DNA of 64,000 bases from an uncultured Eubacteriales bacterium (GTDB lineage Bacteria; Bacillota; Clostridia; Oscillospirales; CAG-272), in NCBI GenBank assembly GCA_934432725.1, contig CAKRZE010000006.1, forward strand, positions 1-64,000, in the 5' to 3' direction. The notes beneath the pieces are model-generated. The model made no database searches and was not told where the DNA came from. It worked only from the letters and a program-made list of their open reading frames with translations. Made by a program: the position numbers and the translations under genes. Positions 34,048-43,639 of this stretch are shown one piece after another; within the stretch, counting starts at the first letter, position 1; the number at the start of each line of letters is the position of its first letter.

Positions 34048-34836
34048 TCATCCGCAAGGCACAGCCTCTTTGCATTCCGCACCCTCACCGGAGCGCATGC
34101 TTTCCTTCAGCATCCGGAAGATTGCCGCATCCGTTGCCAAAAGCAGCGGAAAGGTCACACAGAACAGAACGGGCGAAAGAACGTATGCAAGCACCGAAAA
34201 GGTTACGGGGAAAATCCGGTAAAACAGAATCTCACTCTTTCTGCCGTCGGTCATTCGGCGCGACAGGCGCAGAGCCTCCCGCAGAGAACGGTCCGGGCAC
34301 TCGGCAAAAATCCAGAGCAGCGGCATGTATTTCTGCAGATATCCTGCCGCCAATGCGGTTATCATACAGGAATCCAACAGCAGCAGCATGCCCGCCGTGC
34401 GGTCCGGCGCAAAAAAGCGCACTGTTCCGGATAAAATCCGGATCAGACCGACATACAGGAAAAGCTGCGCAAGCAGGAATATCCCCGCCTCCAGGGAGTG
34501 CGCAAAGCATGCCCCGGAGGAAAAGCCGTCAAGCATCCACCCCGGATGCACGCCATCCTTCCCCTCCCTTGCCTGTCCCGCATAGCTGACCGCACCGAAT
34601 AAAACCGGGCAGAACAGAAGGAGGAGCAGAAGAAGCTCCAGAGCCGTCCAAAGCATTTCACCGCAAGCGGCACGGGCGGCATTCCCGAAGCACAGCTCCA
34701 TGCGAACAAATTCCGTCCCACGGTGCGCGGCTCTGCCCGCTGCATACAGCAAAAGCGACGACACCGCAAGAACAGGATATTTACCGCGAAGACACCCGAA
34801 AACCGTTCCGCGCGGAACAGAAAAGCTGTCTTTCAT
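34048..34836 (-). CDS. Multi-span membrane protein, possibly DUF975-like
   Basis: A 262-residue protein with about six hydrophobic segments (including ALELLLLLLLFCPVLFGAV, AGIFLLAQLFLYVGLIRIL and VTFSVLAYVLSPVLFCVTFPLLL). The segment SLREALRLSRRMTDGRKSEILFY between late spans is the pattern of DUF975 proteins. The start has only a weak GGA upstream. No neighbour suggests a role. Confidence 0.6.
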   Translation of the reverse strand: MKDSFSVPRGTVFGCLRGKYPVLAVSSLLLYAAGRAAHRGTEFVRMELCFGNAARAACGEMLWTALELLLLLLLFCPVLFGAVSYAGQAREGKDGVHPGWMLDGFSSGACFAHSLEAGIFLLAQLFLYVGLIRILSGTVRFFAPDRTAGMLLLLDSCMITALAAGYLQKYMPLLWIFAECPDRSLREALRLSRRMTDGRKSEILFYRIFPVTFSVLAYVLSPVLFCVTFPLLLATDAAIFRMLKESMRSGEGAECKEAVPCG

Positions 34837-34992
34837 ACATTTCCGTGCCGTCCGTCAGAGTGCAGACGGCAGCATTCCCTTCGACAGATATCATGCCGAT
34901 GGGGCAACGCTCTCATCGGCAGAAGCAAGCCGCTTCCGGCTCAGTCCGGATGGCGGACGGACCGGAATCGCCAAACCCTTGCTTCCTCCCGA

Positions 34993-36117
34993 TTATTTGC
35001 CGAAAATCTCCTTCTTATGCAGAAATTTTCCTTTCCGGACAACCGAAAGCAGCGTTTTTCGGTCAGGAGCCAGCAGCAGAAAATCCGCCCGCTTCCCGAC
35101 CGCAAGAGAACCGACTCTGTCTTCCAGTCCCATGCTGCACGCCGGATTCCAGGTTGCGGCGGGAATCGCTTCCTCAAGCGGAATACCGCAGAATTCGGCA
35201 TAATGCATCAGACCGTCAAGCAGGTTCAGCGTGCTCCCCGCAATCGCCCCGCTCTCGGTCAGGGCTTTGCCGCCCTTCACCCGTACCGGACTTCCCGCGA
35301 TGGAATAGCTTCCGTCCGGACACCCGGTTGCCTCCATTGAATCGGTGATCAGATTGATTCTGTCCGGACGCTTGACGCGGTTTGCCAGACGGACTGCGGC
35401 GGGATGCAGATGAAAGCCGTCGCAGATCAGCTCCGTATAGGCATCTGACATAAGCCCGGCTCCGACCGTGCCGGGATCTCTGTGGTGAAACGGACGCATG
35501 GCATTATACAGATGTGTGAAGCAGGAAACGCCGCTTTGCACCGCCTGCATTGCCTCATCATACCCGGCATCTGTGTGACCGAGGCTGACAAATGCTCCCA
35601 TGGCGCATGCCGCACGGATAAACTCCATCCCGCCATGAAGCTCACAGGCAACCGTAATCCGGACGGGAAGCCCTCCCGCAGCCTCCATAAATGCCCCAAG
35701 CTCCCCGATATCCGGCAAATGAAGGAGCGCTTCACTGTGTGCCCCCTTGTGGAGCGGCGACAGATACCGTCCCTCTATATGAACCCCGTCAAAGCCGCAT
35801 TGCCTGATTCTGCGCACCGCCTCCAGCATTTCCCCAAACGGCGCAGTCGCAACCGTAGGAATCACCGTTGTAGTCCCGACCGCCGCATAGGCTTCCTCCA
35901 TGCGCCGCATCTCCTCCGCAGAGGCAGAGCTGAAATCAAAGCCCGCTCTGCCGTGCGTATGCGTATCAACCAGACCCGGCAGCAAAAACGCGCCGCCCGC
36001 GTCCCATGCATCCGCATCCTCCGAAAAACCGGTGATCACTCCGTTTTCGGCGGTCAGTCCGCCCCTCACAAAGCATCGGTCCTCTGTATGATATATGTTT
36101 GCGTTTTTAATCTTCAT
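34993..36117 (-). CDS. nagA: N-acetylglucosamine-6-phosphate deacetylase
   Basis: A 374-residue amidohydrolase that converts GlcNAc-6-phosphate to glucosamine-6-phosphate in amino-sugar catabolism. Motifs: DTHTHG (about 51-56), metal glutamate in HIEGRYLSP (about 114), GHTDA (about 180), THLYNAM (about 201), DGFHLHP and the catalytic aspartate in ITDSMEATG (about 258). No nagB or sugar transporter is adjacent. The ribosome site is weak. Confidence 0.92.
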   Translation of the reverse strand: MKIKNANIYHTEDRCFVRGGLTAENGVITGFSEDADAWDAGGAFLLPGLVDTHTHGRAGFDFSSASAEEMRRMEEAYAAVGTTTVIPTVATAPFGEMLEAVRRIRQCGFDGVHIEGRYLSPLHKGAHSEALLHLPDIGELGAFMEAAGGLPVRITVACELHGGMEFIRAACAMGAFVSLGHTDAGYDEAMQAVQSGVSCFTHLYNAMRPFHHRDPGTVGAGLMSDAYTELICDGFHLHPAAVRLANRVKRPDRINLITDSMEATGCPDGSYSIAGSPVRVKGGKALTESGAIAGSTLNLLDGLMHYAEFCGIPLEEAIPAATWNPACSMGLEDRVGSLAVGKRADFLLLAPDRKTLLSVVRKGKFLHKKEIFGK

Positions 36118-36298
36118 AGAAATCCGTTCCGGCTCTCATCCTTGTGAAAGCACCCTTTCGTCAGGAAATCGGCGATGTATTTGTGAAAACACACCGGATG
36201 CAGGCTCTGCCGCTCCCCGGAATCCCCCTTGTTCCCGCCGGCATACGGCACGGAGCAGAGCTTTTTCGCGCTCCGCCGCAGGGACACTCCGGAATCCG

Positions 36299-37093
36299 TC
36301 ATCCGCCGTGCTTTTCCGCCCGCTTCATCACGATTTCAATCAGCTCTGCGACCGCCCCTTCCTCATTGCTTGCGGAAAGCACCGTTTCGGCACGCTCCCT
36401 GACCGGCGGAAACGCATTTGCGGGGCAGGCTCCGTGATCCGCACATTCAATCAGATCAAGATCATTCTCATAGTCGCCGATGCCGTAGGTCACAAGCATC
36501 CGCCCCTGCTTCGCGTAATCCTCGCGGAGCCGACGCAGCATCACGCCCTTTCCCGCATGAACGGAAAGAAACTCGCAAAGAAAATCTGCAGATCGGAAAA
36601 AGCGGAAAGCACCGCGGTTGTTTTTCTCCGCCCACGCATACAGGCGAAGAATTTCGTCAGGCTCGGCAACAAACACAACCTTGTGCCAATCATCCGGCAG
36701 AATCTGCTCCGGCGGCGTATCCTGATAGCAGAAGTAGTCCGGACCCGCATAAATGTTGGTATGTGCGATTGCAAAGCTGCCAAGGACCTCCGAAACAACC
36801 CGCCTCAGCACCTTGCCGTCAAGCAGCTCCTCATGCAGAATCCTGTTCCGCACCGGGTCATACACGCATGCTCCGTTGCACATGACCGCGGGAGCGTTGA
36901 TCATCTCCCTGTAGTGCGGCAGCACAAACTGCTCGATCGTTGTGTGGACTCTGCCGGTTGCAAAGCTGAACAGACCCCCGCACTGCATAAAGCGGGCAAT
37001 TGCCTCCATATTGCGGGGCACCGTCTTTCCGTCCTTCCCGAGAAAGGTCCCGTCCAAGTCCGAAACAATCAGAATATTGCTGCAATTCACCAT
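36299..37093 (-). CDS. HAD-IIB (Cof-type) phosphatase
   Basis: A 264-residue phosphatase of sugar phosphates or similar. Motif I DLDGTFLG is at about 12-19, motif II is in FATGRV (about 44-49), and motifs III/IV are the lysine near 190 and GIGDYENDLDLIE (about 214). A C2B cap lies between. GGAGG precedes ATG 37093. It sits between nagA and rluD, with gaps of 181 and 72 bp, so cotranscription is possible. Confidence 0.88.
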   Translation of the reverse strand: MVNCSNILIVSDLDGTFLGKDGKTVPRNMEAIARFMQCGGLFSFATGRVHTTIEQFVLPHYREMINAPAVMCNGACVYDPVRNRILHEELLDGKVLRRVVSEVLGSFAIAHTNIYAGPDYFCYQDTPPEQILPDDWHKVVFVAEPDEILRLYAWAEKNNRGAFRFFRSADFLCEFLSVHAGKGVMLRRLREDYAKQGRMLVTYGIGDYENDLDLIECADHGACPANAFPPVRERAETVLSASNEEGAVAELIEIVMKRAEKHGG

Positions 37094-37165
37094 ACCAGCC
37101 TCCGTTTTTTCCGTCCCGGTCCGCCCGGCATACGGTTTTCCTTCCGAACACGCCCGCCGGCACGG

Positions 37166-38098
37166 TCACTCGTCAGTCAGCCTCCGGTAATACGAAAGAA
37201 CCGTCTGAAACCACGCGGGAAGCTCACTGTCAAAGCACATCAGCTCCGCTGTTTTCGGGTGCAGAAAGGAAATCGACTTTGCGTGCAGGCACTGTCCGCA
37301 AAGCACCTCGCGCAGTCTCTGCTCTTCCCGGGTTTTTCCCCCGCCATACACCTCATCGCCGATCAGCGGATGTCCCATACTCGCCATATGCACCCGAATC
37401 TGATGCGTTCTCCCGGTCTCAAGCTGAAGCTCCGTATAGGTTGCCCCCTTCAGTCGCTCCAGAACGCGGTAATGCGTCACCGCCCGCCTCCCGTCCGGCA
37501 CGACCGCCATCCGCTTGCGGTCAACCGGATGCCTGCCGACCGGCTTGTCAATCACGCCGCAATCCTCACGAAGCCTTCCGCAGGCGATCGCATGGTATTT
37601 CCTCTCAAACCGGTGCGATGCAATCTGCGCGGCAAGGCTTTCATGCGCACTGTCGTTTTTGGCAACCACCAGAAGTCCGCTGGTATCCTTATCGATCCTG
37701 TGAACGATTCCGGGGCGAATCACCCCGTTGATGCCGGACAGGCTGCTTCCGCAGTGCCAGAGCAGCGCATTGACCAGGGTTCCCGTATAGTTCCCCGGTG
37801 CGGGATGCACCACCATCCCCTTCGGCTTATTCACCACAATCAGCTCGGAATCCTCATACAGGATCGAAAGCGGTATGTCCTCCGGAAGCACATCCAGCGG
37901 CTGAAGAACCTGCTCCCTGATTTCCACACAGTCCCCCGCACGCAGACGGTAATTTTTATCCGACTGCACACCGTTTACCAGAACATCTCCGTCCGCGATC
38001 CGCTTTTGAGAAGCGGAACGTGTGATTGCTTCACGTTCCGCCACAAATATATCCAGCCTTTTTCCGATGTCGTTTTCTTCCGCCGTCATCTTTTTCAA
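37166..38098 (-). CDS. RluA/RluD-family 23S rRNA pseudouridine synthase
   Basis: A 310-residue enzyme. An S4 RNA-binding domain is at about 12-70 and the catalytic motif HRIDKDTSGLLVVAK at about 133-147, with the catalytic aspartate inside it. ERKYHAIACG and GRTHQIRVHMA are further family motifs. It isomerises uridines in rRNA. The start is TTG 38098 (GGAGG five bases upstream) or ATG 38089. It follows lspA as in many Clostridia, but with a 570-bp spacer. Confidence 0.92.
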   Translation of the reverse strand: MKKMTAEENDIGKRLDIFVAEREAITRSASQKRIADGDVLVNGVQSDKNYRLRAGDCVEIREQVLQPLDVLPEDIPLSILYEDSELIVVNKPKGMVVHPAPGNYTGTLVNALLWHCGSSLSGINGVIRPGIVHRIDKDTSGLLVVAKNDSAHESLAAQIASHRFERKYHAIACGRLREDCGVIDKPVGRHPVDRKRMAVVPDGRRAVTHYRVLERLKGATYTELQLETGRTHQIRVHMASMGHPLIGDEVYGGGKTREEQRLREVLCGQCLHAKSISFLHPKTAELMCFDSELPAWFQTVLSYYRRLTDE

Positions 38099-38670
38099 AA
38101 GAACCTCCGTTCAAGCTCTGCCTTTTCTTCCGCCGCAGGGCAGACGGAACAGCCGCGTGAGCAAAGCCGTCCCGAAGCGCTCCTCCGGTTCCGGGAAAGC
38201 AGGGCGCAGACAGGCTCTCTGCCATAGAAAACCGCGGTACAGCCTCACCGCAGTCCGTGCCGGGAGAGGAGGCTGCCCATAGAGGCGGCAGCCGACCTTC
38301 CCTGTCCGGCAAAGAGGCAGAAGGGTTCGCCCGGACCTCCATAACAAACCGGCAGATCAGTAAATATCACGCAGAAGAAACCGCTGCGCCGACACGGCTT
38401 CCGTCCTTCGGAGCGCCGTAAGCTGCCGCGTCCTGCCGCTTTTTCATTTGGTTTTTGCGTCTTTCTCTGCGGAATCAAAGCGGTTTGACAAAATTCCTTC
38501 GCTGTCGTTCACACGGCAAAAGCCGCAAAGCACCGATCGGAGCATTCACCGTTCGGTCCTGCCCGAACCGCTTTTGGTCAGCAAAGCTTTCTTTCTGCGG
38601 CATCAGACCGGTTTTGCAAAGCACCGCACTGCCGTTCACACAGAAAAAACGCAGAGAACGGCTTGAATAT
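38099..38670. other. Long spacer with degenerate internal repeats
   Basis: About 570 bp between lspA and the pseudouridine synthase. Two related units are seen: CGGTTTGACAAAATTC...GTCGTTCACACGGCAAAA near 38,480-38,525 and CGGTTTTGCAAAGC...GCCGTTCACACAGAAAAA near 38,610-38,650. No gene or strong terminator recognised. Confidence 0.5.
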
Positions 38671-39159
38671 TTATCCCGCGGTCTTATCCTTCGCATCCTT
38701 CTTCAGATTTTCATCAAAAAACAGAATATAAAGGAACAGCAGCGCCGCACCGACGCATACACAGGCATCCGCCACGTTAAATACGGCAAAATCGATGATT
38801 TTCACATAAATCATATCAACCACATAGCCCCGGACAAGCCGGTCAATCTGATTGCCGATTCCGCCGCCTACAATCAGTGCCAGCGAAACGCCCAAAAGCG
38901 GTCGGATCGTTTTTCTCTTCCGCACCATATAGACGAGCATCGCCGCGATTGCCAGCGTGGAGACAATGATAAACAGCCAACGGTGATTTTTCAGCATTCC
39001 AAACGCGGCTCCCGTATTTTCCACATACGTCAGATGAAGCCAGCCCTCAATCAGCGGGACGTCCCCGACCGGCTTCAGATACCTGAGCGTCAGATATTTC
39101 GTCAGCTGGTCCAGTCCGACCGAGGCAAGTCCCACCGCCAAAAGAATCCACATCAGCAT
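38671..39159 (-). CDS. lspA: Signal peptidase II (lipoprotein signal peptidase)
   Basis: A 162-residue, four-span membrane aspartyl protease that cleaves lipoprotein signal peptides. Motifs: ENTGAAFG (about 47-54), GGGIGNQIDR with catalytic D106, and FNVADA with catalytic D131. The ATG lies one base after the ileS stop, so translation is likely coupled. The ileS-lspA order is usual in Firmicutes. Confidence 0.95.
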   Translation of the reverse strand: MLMWILLAVGLASVGLDQLTKYLTLRYLKPVGDVPLIEGWLHLTYVENTGAAFGMLKNHRWLFIIVSTLAIAAMLVYMVRKRKTIRPLLGVSLALIVGGGIGNQIDRLVRGYVVDMIYVKIIDFAVFNVADACVCVGAALLFLYILFFDENLKKDAKDKTAG

Positions 39160-39160
39160 A

Positions 39161-41950
39161 TCACAAACCGAGGATCCGTCTGCATCTTTCGCAGAGGAAG
39201 CCGTCCTCTGTCTTCAGACCGGCAGAGGAATAGGTCCAGCAGCGGTCGCATTTTACGCCGTCGGCTGCCGACACCGTGATTTTTTCGGAATCGCCCCTGA
39301 CAAGCTCGACTCCGGAGACAATAAACACCGCAGGCAGCAGCTTTTCAAAGCTGTGAAGCACCGCATATTTCTCCTCATCTGCCGTTTCGATCCGAACCTT
39401 TGCATCCAGAGACTTTCCGATCAGCTTCGCATTTCTTGCATCCTCCAGCGCCTTCATCACCTCATCGCGCAGAGCAAACAGTCTGTCCCAGTGCGCCGCA
39501 ATGTCTCCGAAGCAGAGCTCCTCGCGGTATGCCGGCATCGTATTCAGGAACACGGAGCGCGAATCCTCATCGGAAGTATGCGCCATGTTCGACCAGATTT
39601 CCTCCGCAGTAAAGGCAAGCAGAGGCGCAATCATCCGCGTCAGCGCATTCAGAATCAGATACAGCGCAGTCTGCGCACAGCGGCGGTCATGCGAATCACG
39701 CTTTTCCGTATATACACGGTCCTTGATGATGTCAATATAAAGCTTGGACATATCGGTCGTGCAGAAATTGTTGACTGCCTGATAAATCAGATGGAACTGA
39801 TATGTCTCATACGCAGCAGTAACCTCTTTGACCAGTCCGTTCATGCGGGAGAGCGCCCACTGATCGATTTCATGAAGCTCGGAAACGGGGACCATATCGG
39901 TATCCGGATTGAAATCCGTTTCCGCCGTACCGAGGTTGGCAAGCATGATCCGCGCCGTATTGCGGATTTTGCGGTAAATCTCCGCGATCTGTCCGAGGAT
40001 TTCCTTGGAAATCTTGACATCGTTTGTATAATCAACCGAAGAAACCCACAGCCGCAGGATATCCGCACCGTACTGTTTGATGACATCGGCGGGGTCAATC
40101 CCGTTTCCGAGGGATTTGGACATTTTACGTCCCTCAAGGTCAATGATCATTCCGTGCGTCAGAACGGAACGGTAGGGAGCCACGCCGCGCGTTGCCACAG
40201 AGGTCAGAAGAGACGACTGGAACCAACCCCTGTACTGGTCGTTTCCTTCCAGATACATATCTGCCGGGAAGGTCCCCAGAACCTTGTCCAGCACATACGC
40301 GTAAGACGATCCGGAGTCAAACCATACGTCCATGATGTCCTTTTCCTTGCGCAGCTTCCTGCAGCCGCACTTAGGGCAGCGGCAAAGCGCCTCGCCGAGG
40401 ATCTGCTCCGGCTCATAGGTCAGCCATGCTCCGGAGCCTTCCTTTTCAAAGAGTCCGGCAATCTTCTCGATCGTTTCATCGGAAAGGATCGGCTCTCCGC
40501 AATCCTCGCAGTACAGAATCGGAATCGGAACACCCCAGTTGCGCTGTCTGGAAATGCACCAGTCCGCGCGGTCCTCCACCATCTTGGTCAGCCGGTTTTC
40601 GCCCCATGCGGGAATCCATTTCACGGTCCGGATCGCGTCAAAGGTCTTCTCGCGGAAGCCCTCCACAGAGCAGAACCACTGTTCGGTCGCACGGAAGATA
40701 ATCGGATGCTTGCAGCGCCAGCAATGCGGATACTGGTGCGTAATGTGCTTCACGGCAAGCAGCGCGCCGCTCTGGCGGATATCCTCCAGAATGGCTGCAT
40801 TGGACTCCTCCGTTGTCATGCCGCAATACTTTCCGGCAAGCTCATTCTGCCGTCCGCGGCTGTCCACCGGTACAATTGTTTCGATAAACGGATATTTCCG
40901 GCAGACATTAAAGTCATCCACACCGAAGCCGGGCGCAGTGTGTACGCAGCCCGTACCGGAATCCAGCGTCACATGGTCTCCGACAATCACATAGGACGGG
41001 CGGTCGATAAACGGATGGCGTGCAACCGTTCCCTCCAGCTCTGCGCCGGTGAAGGTTGCCACAGTCTCCCAGTTTTCAAAGCCGCATGCCTGTGCGACGC
41101 TTTCGGTCAGCTCTCTGGCAAGGATATAGAACGCATCGCCCACGCGAACAAGATTATAGGTAAACTCCGGACCGAGGCAGATTGCCATATTGCCGGGAAG
41201 CGTCCAGGTCGTCGTTGTCCAGATGACATAATACACCCGGTCAAGGCTGCCGGTAAACGGCGTGATCAGCCCTTTGTCATCGGAGACGCGGAATTTTACA
41301 TAAATGGAATCGCAGGGAATATCCTTGTACTCAATTTCCGCCTCTGCCAGTGCCGTTTCGTCATGCGCACACCAGTAAACCGGCTTCATCCCCTTGTAGA
41401 TATAGCCGTTTTTCGCCATCTTGCCGAAAATGCGGATCTGCTCCGCCTCAAACTCCGGCAGGATTGTCATGTACGGATGCTCCCAGTCGCCCGTACAGCC
41501 GAGGCGCTTCATCTGCGTGCGCTGTGTCGCCATATTGCTCCGGGCAAAGGAATCGCAAAGCTTTCTGAACTCGACGGCGCCAAGCTCGTTGCGCTTGATC
41601 CCGTGCTTTTTGATCATCTGGTTTTCGATCGGAAGACCGTGGGTGTCCCAGCCGGGAATGAACGGAGACTGAAACCCGCTCATATTTTTATAGCGGACGA
41701 TAAAATCCTTCAGAATTTTATTCAGCGCATGCCCCAGATGAATATTGCCGTTGGCATACGGAGGACCGTCATGCAGCACAAACCGCGGCTTCCCGCTGTT
41801 TTTCTGCATCATCATGCCGTACAGGCCCATTTCTTCCCATTTTTCAAGAATTTTCGGCTCCCGCTGCGGAAGATTTGCCCGCATCTCAAAGCTCGTTTTC
41901 GGCAGATTCAGTGTTTTTGTGTAATCCTGTGCCATTTTCGGTACCGTCAC
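39161..41950 (-). CDS. ileS: Isoleucyl-tRNA synthetase
   Basis: A 929-residue enzyme that charges tRNA-Ile. HIGH motif HLGH is at 71-74, the editing domain at about 200-390, and KMSKSLGN near 600. A C-terminal zinc finger CDRC/CERC lies near 905-925. The length and zinc domain fit the bacterial-type IleS1. The start may be GTG 41950 (AGGGG eight bases upstream) or ATG 41935, which has no clear site. No T-box was seen in the 196-bp upstream gap. Confidence 0.95.
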   Translation of the reverse strand: MTVPKMAQDYTKTLNLPKTSFEMRANLPQREPKILEKWEEMGLYGMMMQKNSGKPRFVLHDGPPYANGNIHLGHALNKILKDFIVRYKNMSGFQSPFIPGWDTHGLPIENQMIKKHGIKRNELGAVEFRKLCDSFARSNMATQRTQMKRLGCTGDWEHPYMTILPEFEAEQIRIFGKMAKNGYIYKGMKPVYWCAHDETALAEAEIEYKDIPCDSIYVKFRVSDDKGLITPFTGSLDRVYYVIWTTTTWTLPGNMAICLGPEFTYNLVRVGDAFYILARELTESVAQACGFENWETVATFTGAELEGTVARHPFIDRPSYVIVGDHVTLDSGTGCVHTAPGFGVDDFNVCRKYPFIETIVPVDSRGRQNELAGKYCGMTTEESNAAILEDIRQSGALLAVKHITHQYPHCWRCKHPIIFRATEQWFCSVEGFREKTFDAIRTVKWIPAWGENRLTKMVEDRADWCISRQRNWGVPIPILYCEDCGEPILSDETIEKIAGLFEKEGSGAWLTYEPEQILGEALCRCPKCGCRKLRKEKDIMDVWFDSGSSYAYVLDKVLGTFPADMYLEGNDQYRGWFQSSLLTSVATRGVAPYRSVLTHGMIIDLEGRKMSKSLGNGIDPADVIKQYGADILRLWVSSVDYTNDVKISKEILGQIAEIYRKIRNTARIMLANLGTAETDFNPDTDMVPVSELHEIDQWALSRMNGLVKEVTAAYETYQFHLIYQAVNNFCTTDMSKLYIDIIKDRVYTEKRDSHDRRCAQTALYLILNALTRMIAPLLAFTAEEIWSNMAHTSDEDSRSVFLNTMPAYREELCFGDIAAHWDRLFALRDEVMKALEDARNAKLIGKSLDAKVRIETADEEKYAVLHSFEKLLPAVFIVSGVELVRGDSEKITVSAADGVKCDRCWTYSSAGLKTEDGFLCERCRRILGL

Positions 41951-42146
41951 GGTTCGCGCCCCTGCGCAAACGTCCTTTCAGCGTTCATTTCGATCTTTTG
42001 CCCATAGCTCCCGCACCGGCGAAAGCCCTTTTCAAACCCCGGGCAGATTCTGCAAAGCGGATCGCCGCCTGTCAGGCGGCAGCCGCAGAATGCCGTCCGA
42101 AGGCGCCGCCCTCAGACCTGCGGCGCTCCCGTCCGCCGGGATGCGG

Positions 42147-42971
42147 TCACTCCGGCTTCGCTTCGCCCTCCGGCTCTCCGTTTCCCTCCGCCTCTGCATC
42201 CCCCTGAGCGGTATCACCGCCCGGCTCGGCAGACGGAATGTACGGTTCTTCCGGCGCTTCCGCCTCTTCCGGCTCCGCCGCTCCGGCAGAAACCGCAGGC
42301 TCCTCCGGCTTCTCAGCCGCAGCATCCACGCAAGCGCCGCTCCTGTCCTCCGGAGCCTTCAATTCCGCATTTCCCGAAGACACCTGTCCGGGAGCACACT
42401 CCTCAGCCCTCAGAGCCTCTTCTCCGTCCTCCGCCCTTGCCTTTGCGGTGATGCGGCTGACGTCCATTTTAATATTCTCCACGATCTTTCTGACATATTC
42501 CTCATCCGGAATGTCATCTCCGTCCGGTCTGGAGGAGATTGCTTCAAGCTCGTGAATCTGCTTGCTGTACTGCTGATACAGTGAGGTTTTAAAGGAGACA
42601 ACGGCATTTTCAAGCTTTGTCAGCGTATCCCGCTCCCGGCGGATCCTCGCGTGAAACTCCGTCAGGATCCGGTCGCAGTTTTCCTTGGTCGCATTCAGAA
42701 TCACCTCGGCGCGCTCATTCGCCTCCGCCGTGATCCTCTCCCCGGCGCGCTGTGCGTTGATCAGCGTTGTACGGATCGATTCCTCATCTCCCTTATAGGA
42801 GTCAAGCTGCGCCAGCGCAATATGCAGTCTGCGCTCCAATTCGTCGTTTTCCCGATAGAGCTCGGTATATTTTTCAATGATAAAAGCGATGTGTTCATCC
42901 ACTTCTGCGGTGCTGTACCCACGCAGCACCTTAGCAAACGCCTTATTTTTCAATTCATGCGGCGGCAGCAT
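42147..42971 (-). CDS. divIVA: DivIVA-domain protein with acidic C-terminus
   Basis: A 274-residue protein. The DivIVA N-terminus covers 1-60 (MLPPHELKNKAFAKVLRGYSTAEVDEHIAF, membrane-curvature-binding region), followed by coiled coil (about 35-165) and a long low-complexity tail rich in E, A and P (about 180-274). It should mark poles and septa for division or sporulation. Such a Glu/Pro-rich tail is unusual compared with B. subtilis DivIVA. GAGGTG precedes the start. It lies 44 bp after ylmG. Confidence 0.9.
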   Translation of the reverse strand: MLPPHELKNKAFAKVLRGYSTAEVDEHIAFIIEKYTELYRENDELERRLHIALAQLDSYKGDEESIRTTLINAQRAGERITAEANERAEVILNATKENCDRILTEFHARIRRERDTLTKLENAVVSFKTSLYQQYSKQIHELEAISSRPDGDDIPDEEYVRKIVENIKMDVSRITAKARAEDGEEALRAEECAPGQVSSGNAELKAPEDRSGACVDAAAEKPEEPAVSAGAAEPEEAEAPEEPYIPSAEPGGDTAQGDAEAEGNGEPEGEAKPE

Positions 42972-43015
42972 TTTATTTCACCTCATTTTCGCACCGGAAG
43001 AGCCGATGCGGATTT

Positions 43016-43309
43016 TCAGATTCTGACAGAGGGGAGCAGCGCCCTGATCGCAGTCACTGCAATCACGGCAAACAAAAACCCCATGTCAATCGGCAATGTC
43101 CGGAATATTTCAAACCGCATTGCAAACTTCCGGAACGGAAGTATCACCGGCTCCGTCAGAGCATAAATCAGCTGTGCAAAACGGCTGTCATTCTCCGGCA
43201 TAATCCAGGACATAACGGCGCGTATAAACAGCGCCAGATCAATGACAGAAAGCAGTGCTTTTACCAGCAGCACAAAGCAGTCGATAAGAAGCTGCATCTT
43301 GTCCGACAC
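43016..43309 (-). CDS. ylmG: YggT/YlmG-family membrane protein
   Basis: A 97-residue protein with two hydrophobic segments (LIDCFVLLVKALLSVIDLALFIRAVMSW and FLFAVIAVTAIRALL) and the family signature around SWIMPENDSR and EPVILPFRK. YlmG is linked with SepF in division. The start may be GTG 43309 or ATG 43297. The ylmH gene, normally next, is absent; divIVA follows directly. Confidence 0.85.
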   Translation of the reverse strand: MSDKMQLLIDCFVLLVKALLSVIDLALFIRAVMSWIMPENDSRFAQLIYALTEPVILPFRKFAMRFEIFRTLPIDMGFLFAVIAVTAIRALLPSVRI

Positions 43310-43318
43310 CTTCCTCTC

Positions 43319-43603
43319 TCAAAGCAAGCGGCAGTCATGGCGCTTTCGCAAATAACGCAACAAACGGCTGCCTTTCGGCAACCGTCTCAGATCCGTGACA
43401 ACGCCGCGGGAAAAAGCATCCGTAAAAACGGTCATCGTTCGGGCGGAAGGCATACCCTTTCCGGAAAAGCGTTCCGGCTCAGACGCGATCCCGCAGCAAA
43501 GCATCGACAACGCACCTCCCGAGGGCACCGGCTCTGCCGGGACGGCTGCAAAAACGCCGCACACAGGCATACCGGCTTCCGTCCCGACCGTCAGGATCGC
43601 CAT
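43319..43603 (-). CDS. Hypothetical small protein between sepF and ylmG
   Basis: A 94-codon frame (MAILTVGTEAGMPVCGVFAAV...) with CGGAG close to its ATG. It ends with TGA just before the ylmG ribosome site, so its placement looks gene-like. The protein has no motif I recognise and a basic C-terminus. It may be a lineage-specific gene or a chance frame in GC-rich sequence; without it there would be a 330-bp hole in an otherwise compact cluster. Confidence 0.35.
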   Translation of the reverse strand: MAILTVGTEAGMPVCGVFAAVPAEPVPSGGALSMLCCGIASEPERFSGKGMPSARTMTVFTDAFSRGVVTDLRRLPKGSRLLRYLRKRHDCRLL

Positions 43604-43639
43604 TTTCTCCGGACAGTCTGTTCCGATCGTTTTTCGGGA

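Noticed and set aside
39353..42007. 884-codon plus-strand frame opposite ileS
   Set aside because: Antisense frame of a complete isoleucyl-tRNA synthetase; it arises from GC-rich codon composition.
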